NCBI GenBank assembly: GCA_963565915.1
Contig: OY751496.1
Location: forward strand, 2,666,001-2,730,000
Direction: 5' to 3'
Length of the DNA stretch: 64,000 nt
Origin: Entoloma clypeatum
Taxonomy: Eukaryota; Basidiomycota; Agaricomycetes; Agaricales; Entolomataceae
The notes beneath the pieces were generated by a model. That model did no database searches. It saw only the letters and a list, made by a program, of their open reading frames with translations, and was not told where the DNA came from. The translations under genes and the position numbers were made by a program. Of the stretch, positions 30,701 through 39,915 are shown piece by piece; the stretch's first letter is position 1; each line of letters begins with the position of its first letter.

Positions 30701-30928
30701 CGGAGGTCGGAAGATCATAGGCGGAGGAAAAGTTATTGTCAATAAAACAGTGAGTAGATCCTGAATCAATAAGTGCTGGGACAGAATCTGAGGGGAAAAA
30801 AGAAGATGAGATATTGATACGTAAAGAGTTCGGATCGGAGAGAGCGGACGCGTTAAGTCGGATGGGAGCGGAGGCACGGAGAGAGTCAACGCAGTCCTCA
30901 GACCGTGCTTCATGAGGACCACTGCCTA
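27719..30928 (-). CDS. Element 3 pol, main part (protease to integrase)
   Basis: The frame is entered by -1 shift on the A7 run at 30929-30935 and stays open to the element 4 insertion at 27719. Protease motif LIDSGSTHCFID; RT (VTIYLDDILIYS; FGLTNSPAVF); RNase H (ETDASDYALGAILS); integrase zinc finger (HPGQNKTISLIQ; CTTCMRAK); integrase core (DFIEPLPTS; SDRRPEFVSRF; a Glu in GQTERTNQTLEQYL). The second core Asp motif has Arg-Pro instead of the usual Gly-Pro. The C-terminus and chromodomain lie at 21618-21147. Confidence 0.93.
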
Positions 30929-30935
30929 TTTTTTT
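30926..30935 (-). promoter_or_regulatory. Proposed -1 frameshift heptamer A AAA AAA before gag stop
   Basis: On the minus strand the gag frame ends TCA AAA AAA TAG. Slippage one base back on the seven A residues (30929-30935) bypasses the TAG and opens the pol frame, which contains no stop up to the protease. A AAA AAA is a classic -1 slippery heptamer. No downstream pseudoknot was assessed. Confidence 0.68.
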
Positions 30936-32218
30936 GACTCGATCTCCTTACTTTTTTCCTTGGCTTGAGTGCCAACTTGGGCGGCTTTCCCTTTAGCCTT
31001 GGAAGCGGAGGAGGTGGACTTGGGACAGTCCTTGACAGCGTGTCCGACGCTACCGCAGAATAAGCAAAGGTTATTATCGAAACGACGTTTGCGTTCTTGA
31101 TACGTCAGTTTGCCGTCTTTGCCTAATTTACTGGAGAGGTCGGGTTTCGGAGCGGATGTGGAAGCGGAAGTGGTAGTGGGAGCAGAGGGTTTGGTTGATG
31201 ATGTTTGTGGAGTGGATTGGTTCAGAGCGGATTGTTTTTTGTCGGACTTGGGAGTGGGTTTATCAGTTCTGGATTTCTCTCGTTGACGTTCCCAGTAGCG
31301 AGCGTCAATAGTATGAGCCGCGGATCGTAGGTCTGGTAAAGACTTGATCTTGGGTTGTTGGGAGAGGATGTCCTTGATCCGATCCGGAAGTCCGACGTAG
31401 TAGCGGTGTCGGAGGGAGTTTTCATCCCAGTCAGTCTTGGTAGCAAGACGTTGGAATTCAACATTGTACTTCAATATCTTTTGATTTTCCTTCATCCGTA
31501 GGTTGTCCAACTGTTCTTCGGCTTCGCCCTGAGGGTCAATGGTACCAAACTCGGAGCGGAGAAGCCGGACGAACTCGGGGAAAGAACCCCGCCAATTGGG
31601 TTCATCATCATCTAGAATGAAGGGTTCAAAAAATTCGAGTGCTGTGCCTCGGAAGTAAGACATGGCAAAGTTGACTTTGGAATGTTCTGAGTCGAAGTTG
31701 TCGTTGTCGGAGAAGTAAAGTTTGCATTGTAAAATGAATGCGGAGAGTTTGCGCGGATCGGATCCGTCAAAGGTATCCGGTTCGTTGGCATACGACTTTT
31801 TCTTCTTTGTATCTCGATGTTTCAACTCTTTGGTCATGAGCAGAATGGCTTCAGCTAGATTGGGTTCCTGATCCGGATTGGAATCGGAGTCGTCCAAATC
31901 TCCATGTAAACTACCGTCGGAAGGAGGAGGAGATCCTCCTGGAGGTCCGCCGAATAAGCCAGAATTTAGAGGTGCGGAGGGTTCCGTTGGTGGGTTTAGT
32001 GGAGGACTGGCAGGAAGTGGTGGGAGCTGAGAGTCGGAAGAAGGCGGAGGAACGGATGGTCTGGGGGTAGGGGCGGATGATGATGCTGTGGCTCCTCGAG
32101 GGGTAATGGTTACATTGCGTGTTCCTCGAAGAAAAGCAGAGCGTGGTGTGGAAGATGAACGTTCTGCTGCTGCACGAGCAGTCCTAGTTGTTCGAACTGT
32201 ATTACGGGTTTGAGACAT
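30926..32218 (-). CDS. Gag of element 3
   Basis: 430 codons from the ATG at 32218 (52 bp from the 5' LTR) to the TAG at 30926-30928. The N-terminus is Arg/Thr/Ser-rich, then a Pro-rich linker with acidic tail, then a capsid-like domain (TFDGSDPRKLSAFILQCKLY). One CCHC knuckle (CLFCGSVGHAVKDC) and a basic C-terminus follow. An upstream in-frame ATG at 32275 would lie in the LTR and is less likely. Gag ends directly after a run of seven A, the proposed frameshift site. Confidence 0.92.
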   Translation of the reverse strand: MSQTRNTVRTTRTARAAAERSSSTPRSAFLRGTRNVTITPRGATASSSAPTPRPSVPPPSSDSQLPPLPASPPLNPPTEPSAPLNSGLFGGPPGGSPPPSDGSLHGDLDDSDSNPDQEPNLAEAILLMTKELKHRDTKKKKSYANEPDTFDGSDPRKLSAFILQCKLYFSDNDNFDSEHSKVNFAMSYFRGTALEFFEPFILDDDEPNWRGSFPEFVRLLRSEFGTIDPQGEAEEQLDNLRMKENQKILKYNVEFQRLATKTDWDENSLRHRYYVGLPDRIKDILSQQPKIKSLPDLRSAAHTIDARYWERQREKSRTDKPTPKSDKKQSALNQSTPQTSSTKPSAPTTTSASTSAPKPDLSSKLGKDGKLTYQERKRRFDNNLCLFCGSVGHAVKDCPKSTSSASKAKGKAAQVGTQAKEKSKEIESKK

Positions 32219-32256
32219 GTGGGTAGAGGTTGTTGGGTAAATCAAAGAATGGTGGT

Positions 32257-32267
32257 AGTTCAAATAT
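32257..32267 (-). other. Primer-binding site of element 3 (self-primed)
   Basis: Minus-strand ATATTTGAACT begins 2 nt after the 5' LTR and is the exact complement of AGTTCAAATAT (32514-32524, minus) in the LTR. The latter lies 33 bp from TATAAATA (32550-32557). Confidence 0.75.
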
Positions 32268-32269
32268 AC

Positions 32270-32802
32270 TGTCACGTAGCGTGTTTCTCAACGTCGGACG
32301 AGTCGGAGCGGAGTAGCGGAGGAGCGGAATGCGGTAAGTGCAACGTTGGCAGAAAGGACCTGGCTTCAACTTGTGCGTTGCGCCCCACTCTTTGATGTGG
32401 TCCTCGATTTCGGATTGGCGGATGTCGGATGAGCGGATGAGCGGATGAGCGGAGGTGACGGAGGGAATGCTCAAAGGCAAGTAGAGACGGATGCGAATGA
32501 GGTGTAACGTATGATATTTGAACTGAGGTTCTACGACAGGTTTGTACACTATTTATAGTAGACTAGAATGATCAGCATTACTATAAGTGATGTGCAGATA
32601 TTGGAGTTGACCATCGGAACATTCGGAGTACGGAGAGTAACAAATGAAAAGTGAACAACATATGTCTACTTGTAAGTATGGTTGAGATGTTACGTAGTAG
32701 AAGTATATTCAATATAAATAGAATGTTGTTGGAGCGGATGTCGGAGCGGATGAAATGTCGGAGTCGTCGGATAAGTCGGATGTGAATCGTATGGTTATGA
32801 CA
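32270..32802 (-). repeat. Element 3 5' LTR
   Basis: 533 bp, followed by ATTTC (32803-32807). CGGA/TCCG motifs lie on both sides of the TATA box: one cluster in U3 near 32735-32780 and one downstream near 32295-32465. Confidence 0.95.
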
Positions 32803-32817
32803 ATTTCTTCGAACTAG

Positions 32818-34512
32818 TTCTGGCCCATTTATTGGAAGCCATACAACGGAGGTCCTGATTGGTTCCTGGAGCGCTCACTGGCAGAGCAGCATCTTGATCA
32901 ATGGAAGAATTCTGTCATTACTGAATATGAAATATGGCAGACACGCCTGAAAGATTGGGACAATAAAGCGGACCCCTACAAGTTCCAGCGACCACTGACT
33001 GACTTTCTCATTCCCGGGTACGTGCGTCCGGGTTATGCCAACCGCTTAACAACTACAAAAATTCATTGTAGGACCAAGCTGATCCCGCCAGTACTACCGG
33101 ATCCTGGTCCAAAGCCAAAGGCTCCATCAAGGTTCCTCATCAACGATATCCGCCGGAACTCACATCTAGCTTTCAGCGGATTTGGACGCCACACCGCTAA
33201 CGATTTTCTTTTTATGCAAGTCCTTTTCCCGGGGATGCCATGCCACATTTTGTGCTCGGATGAAGACGCCTATCAGGACTTCAAAAAGTCAATTGGTGAC
33301 TACTTTGCCCAATTTACAACGGAAGAATTTTTTCACCTTGTGGGTTCCACGCCACCCATTCGCATTCAATGACACATCCAATACCCGGTATACGAGTGCG
33401 CATGTACACATTTTCCGAAGGATTACGGTGAAAAACACATCAACCGTATCTCTTACACTTCTATTCATCATGACTATTCCTAGGCCCATGTGAAAACAGA
33501 TCTCTTGAACTGATATCGCAAGCAGGGGTTACTTGACAAAAGCCATACCATAGGTATCTCCGGAAAAGCACCTCACCTGTAAAACTGACAGCCTCTCGTT
33601 CATTTCAGGACAACCGTACCTACAAGAGGAATACAAACCTTGTCAGAACGCGAGTTATGCGAAAGTTGCTGTCTATTTCTACGGGCGGCCACTGAAAGCA
33701 TACTCACTTATTGTTGCGAAAGTTCCGGAAGACTGGAAAACCGGGGAATGCGTAAGTGGTGAACTGTCCCTTTGGAAATAAATATCATGCTACTGCTAGA
33801 TCGAAGTTAAACGGGATATTGCTACGTTCGGTTATTCAACGCCAATAGGTTGCGCTCAATTCAGGGAACACGTCCTCAATAGAATCAACCCTGATTCAGG
33901 AGAATTTGTATGGAAAGCTGGAAAGCCCAAGAAGGTGAGCTCATCGATATTTACTTTCCTGATAGACTTCTTTAATAAATAGGAGATTACTGGTCGGCGC
34001 GGCCAACCACGAAAGGCGAACCCTCGAAATAGGGATTTGAATGACATGCGGAACAAAGGTCGCCAGCCAATCCACAAGGACGAGGGAGAGACAGATGATG
34101 GGAGTGATTATGAGGATGAAGAGGCTGACAATGAAGCTGCACATGAAGCCCGCAGTGAAGAATCGGCCTCTATCATCTACAACCCCGATGTTGAAGACAT
34201 GCCGGTTCCCTCAAAGAATAACGATCACGTATGCAATTACTTCCTACCCTGTTGCAACCTATAACTGTGTTTTATTAGTCAAGCGATACTTTCTATGAAG
34301 CGGAATTAGCTTTCCAGCGTCTCATTCTCAATAGTCTTGATGAAGACTCGGCTACAAATGACCAAGATGCATCCGTGTTGCATGGCTGGCAATTGCAACT
34401 CCAGAAGGAAAGACAACAGATGCGGAGGCAGAAAGAAAGGGAGAAGCGGCCAGTTTGGACGAGTCCGTGTCCGTACACCCTTGCACGCATGAGTAGTAAC
34501 AAACGCCAGTGA
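32818..34512 (+). CDS. Unassigned multi-exon gene, 3' part after element 3
   Basis: The first exon after the insertion opens at 32818, right after a CTAG acceptor 10 bp past the ATTTC duplication, so element 3 probably sits in an intron. Linked segments: FWPIYWKPYNGGPDWFLERS to a GTACGT donor near 33019; GTKLIPPVLPDPGPKPKAPS and a compact domain up to about 33350; from about 33608 a segment containing SYAKVAVYFYGRPLKAYSLI; IEVKRDIATFGYSTPIGCAQ; then a basic (GRRGQPRKANPRN) and acidic tail; last exon ending at the TGA at 34510-34512. No family recognised. Possibly a transposon accessory protein of the giant element. Confidence 0.5.
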
Positions 34513-34692
34513 GATTGTAATATCAATGTGTCTTTGCGTTCAGAAAGAATACGGGCTTTGTTGGGGAAGCTGATTATGTGCTGCGAACTTGCTGATATCA
34601 TAAGTATGGGACCTGTCTGAAACCTTCTAGCAACACCACGGAAACCCCACTGAAGTGAGCAAGCAAGTATTTGATAATACGGGTGAGTACTA

Positions 34693-37338
34693 CTACTGCA
34701 AAGGAGATGTAATTCGACAAAGTTGAGAGAATGGATATGTAACCTTTCTATCATTGAAATTGACAACCGCCTCTAACTTCTTCTTCTTGCATACTTCAAC
34801 CATGCCTGATTTACCCTGATCCTCTCCAGAAAGTACTACAACCTGTTCACCCTTTGCCCTGGGTGGTGCGGGCTTCAGATGGAACAGTTGCGCTCTTTTG
34901 TGGATCGGCATGGCAGTACGATGATCGGTCCAATTCAAACAGACTTCCTCGTCACCACACTTTCCCTCTTTGTCCCAAAACCTGTCGGGTACCGAAGTGC
35001 AGGCATTTCTTTTTGTAAAAGTCCCTCTTTCATAAGAGGCATTGAAGCCGACCCAAATATGTAATCCTTCAAGGTTGGCACATATACTCAGGTCCCGCAA
35101 AAAGGCGCCTGAGCCTTCTAATGGTCAGAATAGATGATAACAATTTTCTTAACACATGGCGCATACCAGGTCATACAGGTGTTTCTGGTCGGTTCATCTC
35201 AGTATTCTCGGTGAATTCTTGAAGTATCGGCAGGGGGTGGGTGTGCGGGAGCGCTCAAGGCGGGTCAAGTTCCTTCCTATATATGGCTTATTCAACTTGA
35301 CTCCTGCGAGATTGTGGGTAGGCTCATCCCTGTACAGCTTGAGGGAAAATGGATGCAGGAGCAATGTTGAAGGTGACTTACAGGAGTACAAGACACTTCA
35401 ATGGTATCATGACAAAAGGCGGATTCCTACCCGGACATTCCATTTTGGCAAAGTTGCGATTGATTGCCACCAGATCACCCCTCCATCCCTTCATTTGTCC
35501 TGCATATACTGCAGCCTCCCGTCCAATCTTATCGTGGCAAGAATGCCCTTGATGGTCATCTCCCGAAATGTCGGAGGGTCCAGTCATGGACAAGGCGAGC
35601 GGGTGAGGTGTTCTTGCAAACGTAGGATCTGGGATGTAAGAATCTAGATAGCTTGAGAAGGCCTCGAACTAACAATTTCATGAACATCTGGAGTACATTT
35701 CAAGGAAGGAACGAATAACCTCATGAACCCGTTCAGCATTCTCCATCGCATGACCCTTCCATCCTCGGAATTTCCTTTCATAGAGTTCCTCCATCTTTCG
35801 AGCTGGATATAACTCATGGCGTTGGGGCTAAAACATTGCCATGAGATCCTAAGTATAATTGAAGACAAGCTAAAGACACACTGTGCCAAGTTCCTTGTTG
35901 ATAGGAAGGGGGGATATTTCAATAAGAGTGACAAGGTCTCCCGCAACCGAGATTATGCTACCCATTCTACCTTTGTCGATGCCTACCGCGATGCGAACCC
36001 GGTCGCCAGGTTGGAAGTGCCGCTCTAGGTCTTCAACCTTGACATCAAGGCAGAAGAGGTTCAGCTAGCTAGGCTCTGGGATGGAAAGAACAGCCGATTG
36101 GGTCTGCCAATCAATTTCGCACAGTTTATCTGACATGTTCTTGAAATTGCCATCTTTAATTCGCATCCGGTCTCTGTTTCGCCACAACCATCTTGTGATG
36201 TCACCATATGCACCTTTGACAGAAAACTGAACACGCCGGCGAATCTTGCATAGCTGGTCTGGCTCCTTAAGCCAATGGGAGTTCTCAAACAACCGAAGCT
36301 CGGTCTCGTGAGGTGAGAGTTCAACTTTGAGTCCAGGATGCGCACAAGGCATCAATAGGAACTCGAAGCCAGTGGGGTGAAACCGCCGAGACCCACATGC
36401 ATGGAGACCAGCTTGGATAGGAAACTGCCTCAAAGTATCGGGAAGGAGGAGAGCCGGTCCGATTGGACCGATCTTCCTCTTTCTGTTTTGGGTGACAGAG
36501 AAACGTGGAACAACAGCAACAGTGACAACATCCCCACTGCTAGGGCTAAGAACAACAAGACCAAGATCATGACGATACAGCCCACGCTGCATGATTCGGA
36601 CCCATGTGCCAGCCGAGATGACCGGTGAACAACTTTGGCGTCCACACCGCAAAAATGAGCGATCTTCATCATCTGATATGCGCACTGCATGGGATATAAG
36701 ACGGTTGTAGGAGGAAAATTTCATGCAATTCTGGATTTCCCGAATGCCCCGAGCTTCAATGTAAATACGGCGAGGCAGGGAAGGGATATGGTGGATATGG
36801 AACGAATCGGTGTCCGTGATGATATCTCTATTCTGGGAAGCCTCTTGTAAGGTGTTGACGATGAAAGTTTCAAGACCTGGCTATCAAAATGTCCCGAGCA
36901 CATTCTTGCAAAAGTATTGAAAGGACTCACCGGCACTGGAAGCATCCACAACTGAAGGGAGAACGATTGTATCTCGGTTACGACAAGATGTGGAACTGTC
37001 CGTTGCTGAGTTCTTCTCTTGAGGGCTTGAACATAAGTCTCGATCTCTGCCATGTCGTCATTAGGTCCCGAAAGCCTCCGCGGCGAAGTAACCTCAGGAG
37101 AATCAACACCAGAATCGCCATTGTGAATAAGAAAACCACCTTCCAGTCCAGTCTCAGCAGGTATTTATTTAGAGAACGGAGTGATGACACACCCAAACCC
37201 TCGTCATCTTCCTCCTCCTCTTCCTCCTCTGGGTCGCCCTCTTGGGCTTCAATATCAAGGTATCTGAGCTATAAGGAATGAATATATATTGGACAGGGGA
37301 CAGGGATTACTCACGTATGCTGCACCTTTCGACGACAT
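34693..37338 (-). CDS. Spt5-like protein (NGN plus KOW repeats), multi-exon
   Basis: Starts at the ATG at 37338 (MSSKGAAY then a GTGAGT donor). Exon 2 has an acidic stretch with about a dozen Glu/Asp in a row, as in Spt5 N-termini. An NGN-like domain follows (GLETFIVNTLQEASQ; RRIYIEARGIREIQNCM near 36760-36720). Then come KOW-type segments: GTWVRIMQRGLYRHDLGLVV; RHFQPGDRVRIAVGIDKGRM with GSIISVAGDLVTLI; and GEQVVVLSGEDQGKSGMVEV near the C-terminus. This is the Spt5/NusG layout used by RNA polymerase elongation factors. Exons are short and some boundaries are uncertain. The gene lies inside the giant element, divergent from the transposase, so it is likely element cargo rather than the essential host SPT5. 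It may be decayed in places. Confidence 0.7.
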
Positions 37339-37789
37339 GAGGGAGAAAGAAAACCTGCCAAACTCCGTTGACGATCTAGATATAGTGAATCCAATTTTGG
37401 AAGTTCGCGTGGTAATATCGGTTACTCAAATCAAAAGTATGAACTGGTGGTCCTTATGCGTCCTAGTGATGAATGAGGCTCTGCTCTTGTACCGGTGCAT
37501 CATTTTTACGACTTTAACAGCGCCTATTTGGCGCCTATTTAATTACAAGGTTTCCAAGCTCATCGGTCCCAAGTAGAAAAAGTATATGGCACTTAAGCGA
37601 GAAACAAGAGTTGCCTTTAAAAGGCGTTAAAATGAGTTCACTATATAATAGTTCGACGAAGACAACGCTCCTTCACAAGGACGAATGGGCCCACTATGAA
37701 AGTCAAGGATCCAAGCCCAAGCAGAGCTGTGAGTACCGATCTTGTCTCGACATGGCAAACAGACGGATGTATAGGTGGTTTGTATCTAG
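37339..37789. promoter_or_regulatory. Divergent region between Spt5-like and transposase genes
   Basis: The Spt5-like gene runs left and the transposase right. A plus-strand ATG at 37632 (MSSLYNSSTKTTLLHKDEWA) may belong to a 5' transposase exon ending near 37728, but the splice phase to the next exon was not clean. Promoters for both genes are presumably here. Confidence 0.4.
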
Positions 37790-38987
37790 AATGAAGAAGA
37801 TATCATGCTCGCTCTAGAGGGCATGGTGTTAGAGGCTGCCCTATGCAACGGTACATCCCATACGCAGTCAAAGGCAGGTGATGCTATGTGGGAATGGTCA
37901 GATTGTACCTCAGGCGATTATTCGGTTGACATGCCAAAGGAAGGGCGTCCCCGGCATCCTCTAGGTTGGACAGGGACAAGACAAGCTGGCGTGTCTTATA
38001 ATGACTTGTCCTGCCTAGAACACAAACTTGAACAACTGGTAGAGGCGACCGCAGGGTCACTTGATGACTTGCATTCCACGGATGCAAATTCTGAAACAAG
38101 AGCACTGTTTCAATTAGACAAAGGTATAAAACAGGTCACCAGGAACTTAAAGGACATACACGCTTTTTCCTGTCAGACAAATGGGGAAGTAGAACTGCAA
38201 AGTGTCATGGTCAAGCGCTATGAAGGTGTCTTGAAGGGGATGAAGGAGGCTGCAAAGACCATCCAAGAAAGAGAAGCTCCAAAATCTGCTCCACGCCCGT
38301 ATTCCAACCGTACGTAGCTCCTTCTCCCACATGCCATAGTCCACTCACGATACTCGGTACAGGAGATTCTTTTGAGTCAAGCCTGGACGAGAAAGACCCA
38401 CTGAGTCTCTTTGCGGCTTTCGTTATCATAATCTTGAATGTGTTCGGATCGCTCGTGCGCGAATGGGCCAACACAGGACTCAAACTACAAATGCAACTGC
38501 TGACGCTGTTTTTCAAAAACAGAAACGGGGATGTAACCGGGTTCGATCAGGATCTGCTAGACGGGTTTCCATGGGACATGCGCAGTGCGAGGAAATTATT
38601 CAACTTGGAAGCTGTCACCAAGACCTATGCCGCTTGCCCAAAGTGCTCAGCAACCTACCCTGATGACGGCACCATGCAGCTCCCAGCAAAGTGTGGGGGG
38701 AAACGATTCCCTAAGAGTGAACCTTGTGGCGCAAAGTTGACTAAACTTGGTGTTAACGTAAGGGATGGAGAGCGAATTAACTCGCGTGTTCCAATCCGGC
38801 CGTTCCTGATCCAGGATTTCGACGCTTTCAAAGCGTCCCTCCTCAATCGTCCGGGAATGGAGGCAATACTAGATCACGGGACTCTTTACAATGACACAGA
38901 AGATCTGTGGGATATCAAGGATGGAACAGTTATCAAGGAGTTGCAGGGGCCGGATGGGAAACCATTTTTGGATGGCTTGAAAAGAAG
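37790..38987 (+). pseudogene. Tnp2/CACTA-type transposase, 5' part
   Basis: Two linked exons: 37790-38309 (beginning NEEDIMLALEGMVLEAALCN, with a helical, charged region) and 38363 to the element 2 insertion at 38988. The second begins NRDSFESSLDEKDPLSLFAA over the junction and contains a hydrophobic stretch, then the Tnp2-family Cys pattern (YAACPKCSATYPDD; CGGKRFPKSEPC). Agaric CACTA transposases have this same order. The reading frame continues exactly at 45613 once element 2 and one AGAAG are removed. The 5' start is uncertain. Confidence 0.82.
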
Positions 38988-39376
38988 TGTTATGCTTAAC
39001 AAACCGTTCCAAGGTTCGGGCAGAGTATGCAGGAAAGTGGAAAGGCGAAGAGCAATGTGATTGCTAAATCTAAGGAATGTAGCTATGGTACATGGGGTTT
39101 ATATAGTACTGGCTACGAGCGGTAGCGAGTGAGTCAGTAGCTGCGGAAGGCAGTGCGGATGAGTCAGTAACTGCGGAAAGGCAGTGCGAAGTGAGTCAGA
39201 CGACTGCGGACTGAGTAATCCCTACTGCGGAGTGCGAGTCAGCGCGGGAGCGAAGTATACTAAAGGAGAATGGTAGAGTAAAGGTAAATGAATAAGCGGT
39301 CCGATGAGTCAAAGAAATAACGAAGGTACAATGCAAGGGAAAAGTGCGTAACATACAAACCGGTAAGTCCGTAACA
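38988..39376 (-). repeat. Element 2 3' LTR
   Basis: 389 bp, identical by eye to 45224-45612. Preceded by AGAAG at 38983-38987. Confidence 0.95.
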
Positions 39377-39410
39377 TGTTCCCCTCCTCAAGCTCTGTGT
39401 CCTCACAGAG

Positions 39411-39782
39411 TCATTGTCCCCATCCCTCATTGTTGCCGGGATCAGACCAGTTCAGACTTTCCTTGAGGCTCCAATCATATATCAATTCCTCATTGATGGC
39501 CACGGCGAGTTCAAGGCCTTTGATAGCCAGCCGAATACGTCGATTCTCGATCACGAGGGTGCTGGTGTAGTTTCCGAGAATTTGTTTTTCCTCGGGACTC
39601 GGGGCGACGGGTAGGTTGGACAGCGAGTGGAGCCGGATATGCATCTGGCGATGGAGGAGGTCGGCAAGGGAAGTTTCGAGAGCGTGGATTTGGTCTCTCA
39701 TGGAGAGTGCCTCGTTCATGAGGGCGGCGATGGCGGGGTTGATGTCGGTGGTGGAGGTGGAGGTGACGATGGTGTTTGACAT
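39411..39782 (-). CDS. Third reading frame of element 2
   Basis: 124 codons from the ATG at 39782, the same peptide as 6690-7061 in element 1. Its retention without a stop in both copies, while pol has collected stops, makes it a candidate real product. Recent common origin alone could also explain this. Confidence 0.55.
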   Translation of the reverse strand: MSNTIVTSTSTTDINPAIAALMNEALSMRDQIHALETSLADLLHRQMHIRLHSLSNLPVAPSPEEKQILGNYTSTLVIENRRIRLAIKGLELAVAINEELIYDWSLKESLNWSDPGNNEGWGQ

Positions 39783-39915
39783 GGCGGTGAGGATGGTTGA
39801 GAGATAAAAGAAGAATGGGGTGGCTATATTGGGCAGGGAGAAGACTAGAGCGGGGAACTCGGTGTGTGTCTGACTGATGAGGTCGATACTGTCATGGGTT
39901 TTGAGAACTCGTCTT

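Larger units (their letters stand above)
19420..32802 (-). mobile_element. Element 3: chromovirus with antisense zinc-cluster gene, split by element 4
   Basis: Two 533-bp LTRs (19420-19952 and 32270-32802, TGTCA...TGACA) differ by about one visible base. The duplication ATTTC lies at 19415-19419 and 32803-32807. On the minus strand: 5' LTR, self-primed primer site, gag, pol with chromodomain, then 3' LTR. Between the pol stop and the 3' LTR lies a plus-strand, two-exon gene. Removing the nested element 4 (6,100 bp plus one GCGGG) leaves about 7.3 kb with an intact pol frame. CGGA/TCCG tetramers are very dense throughout. Confidence 0.95.

Noticed and set aside
38991..39060. Transposase frame continuing past 38987
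   Set aside because: It reads into element 2's LTR. The real frame resumes at 45613.
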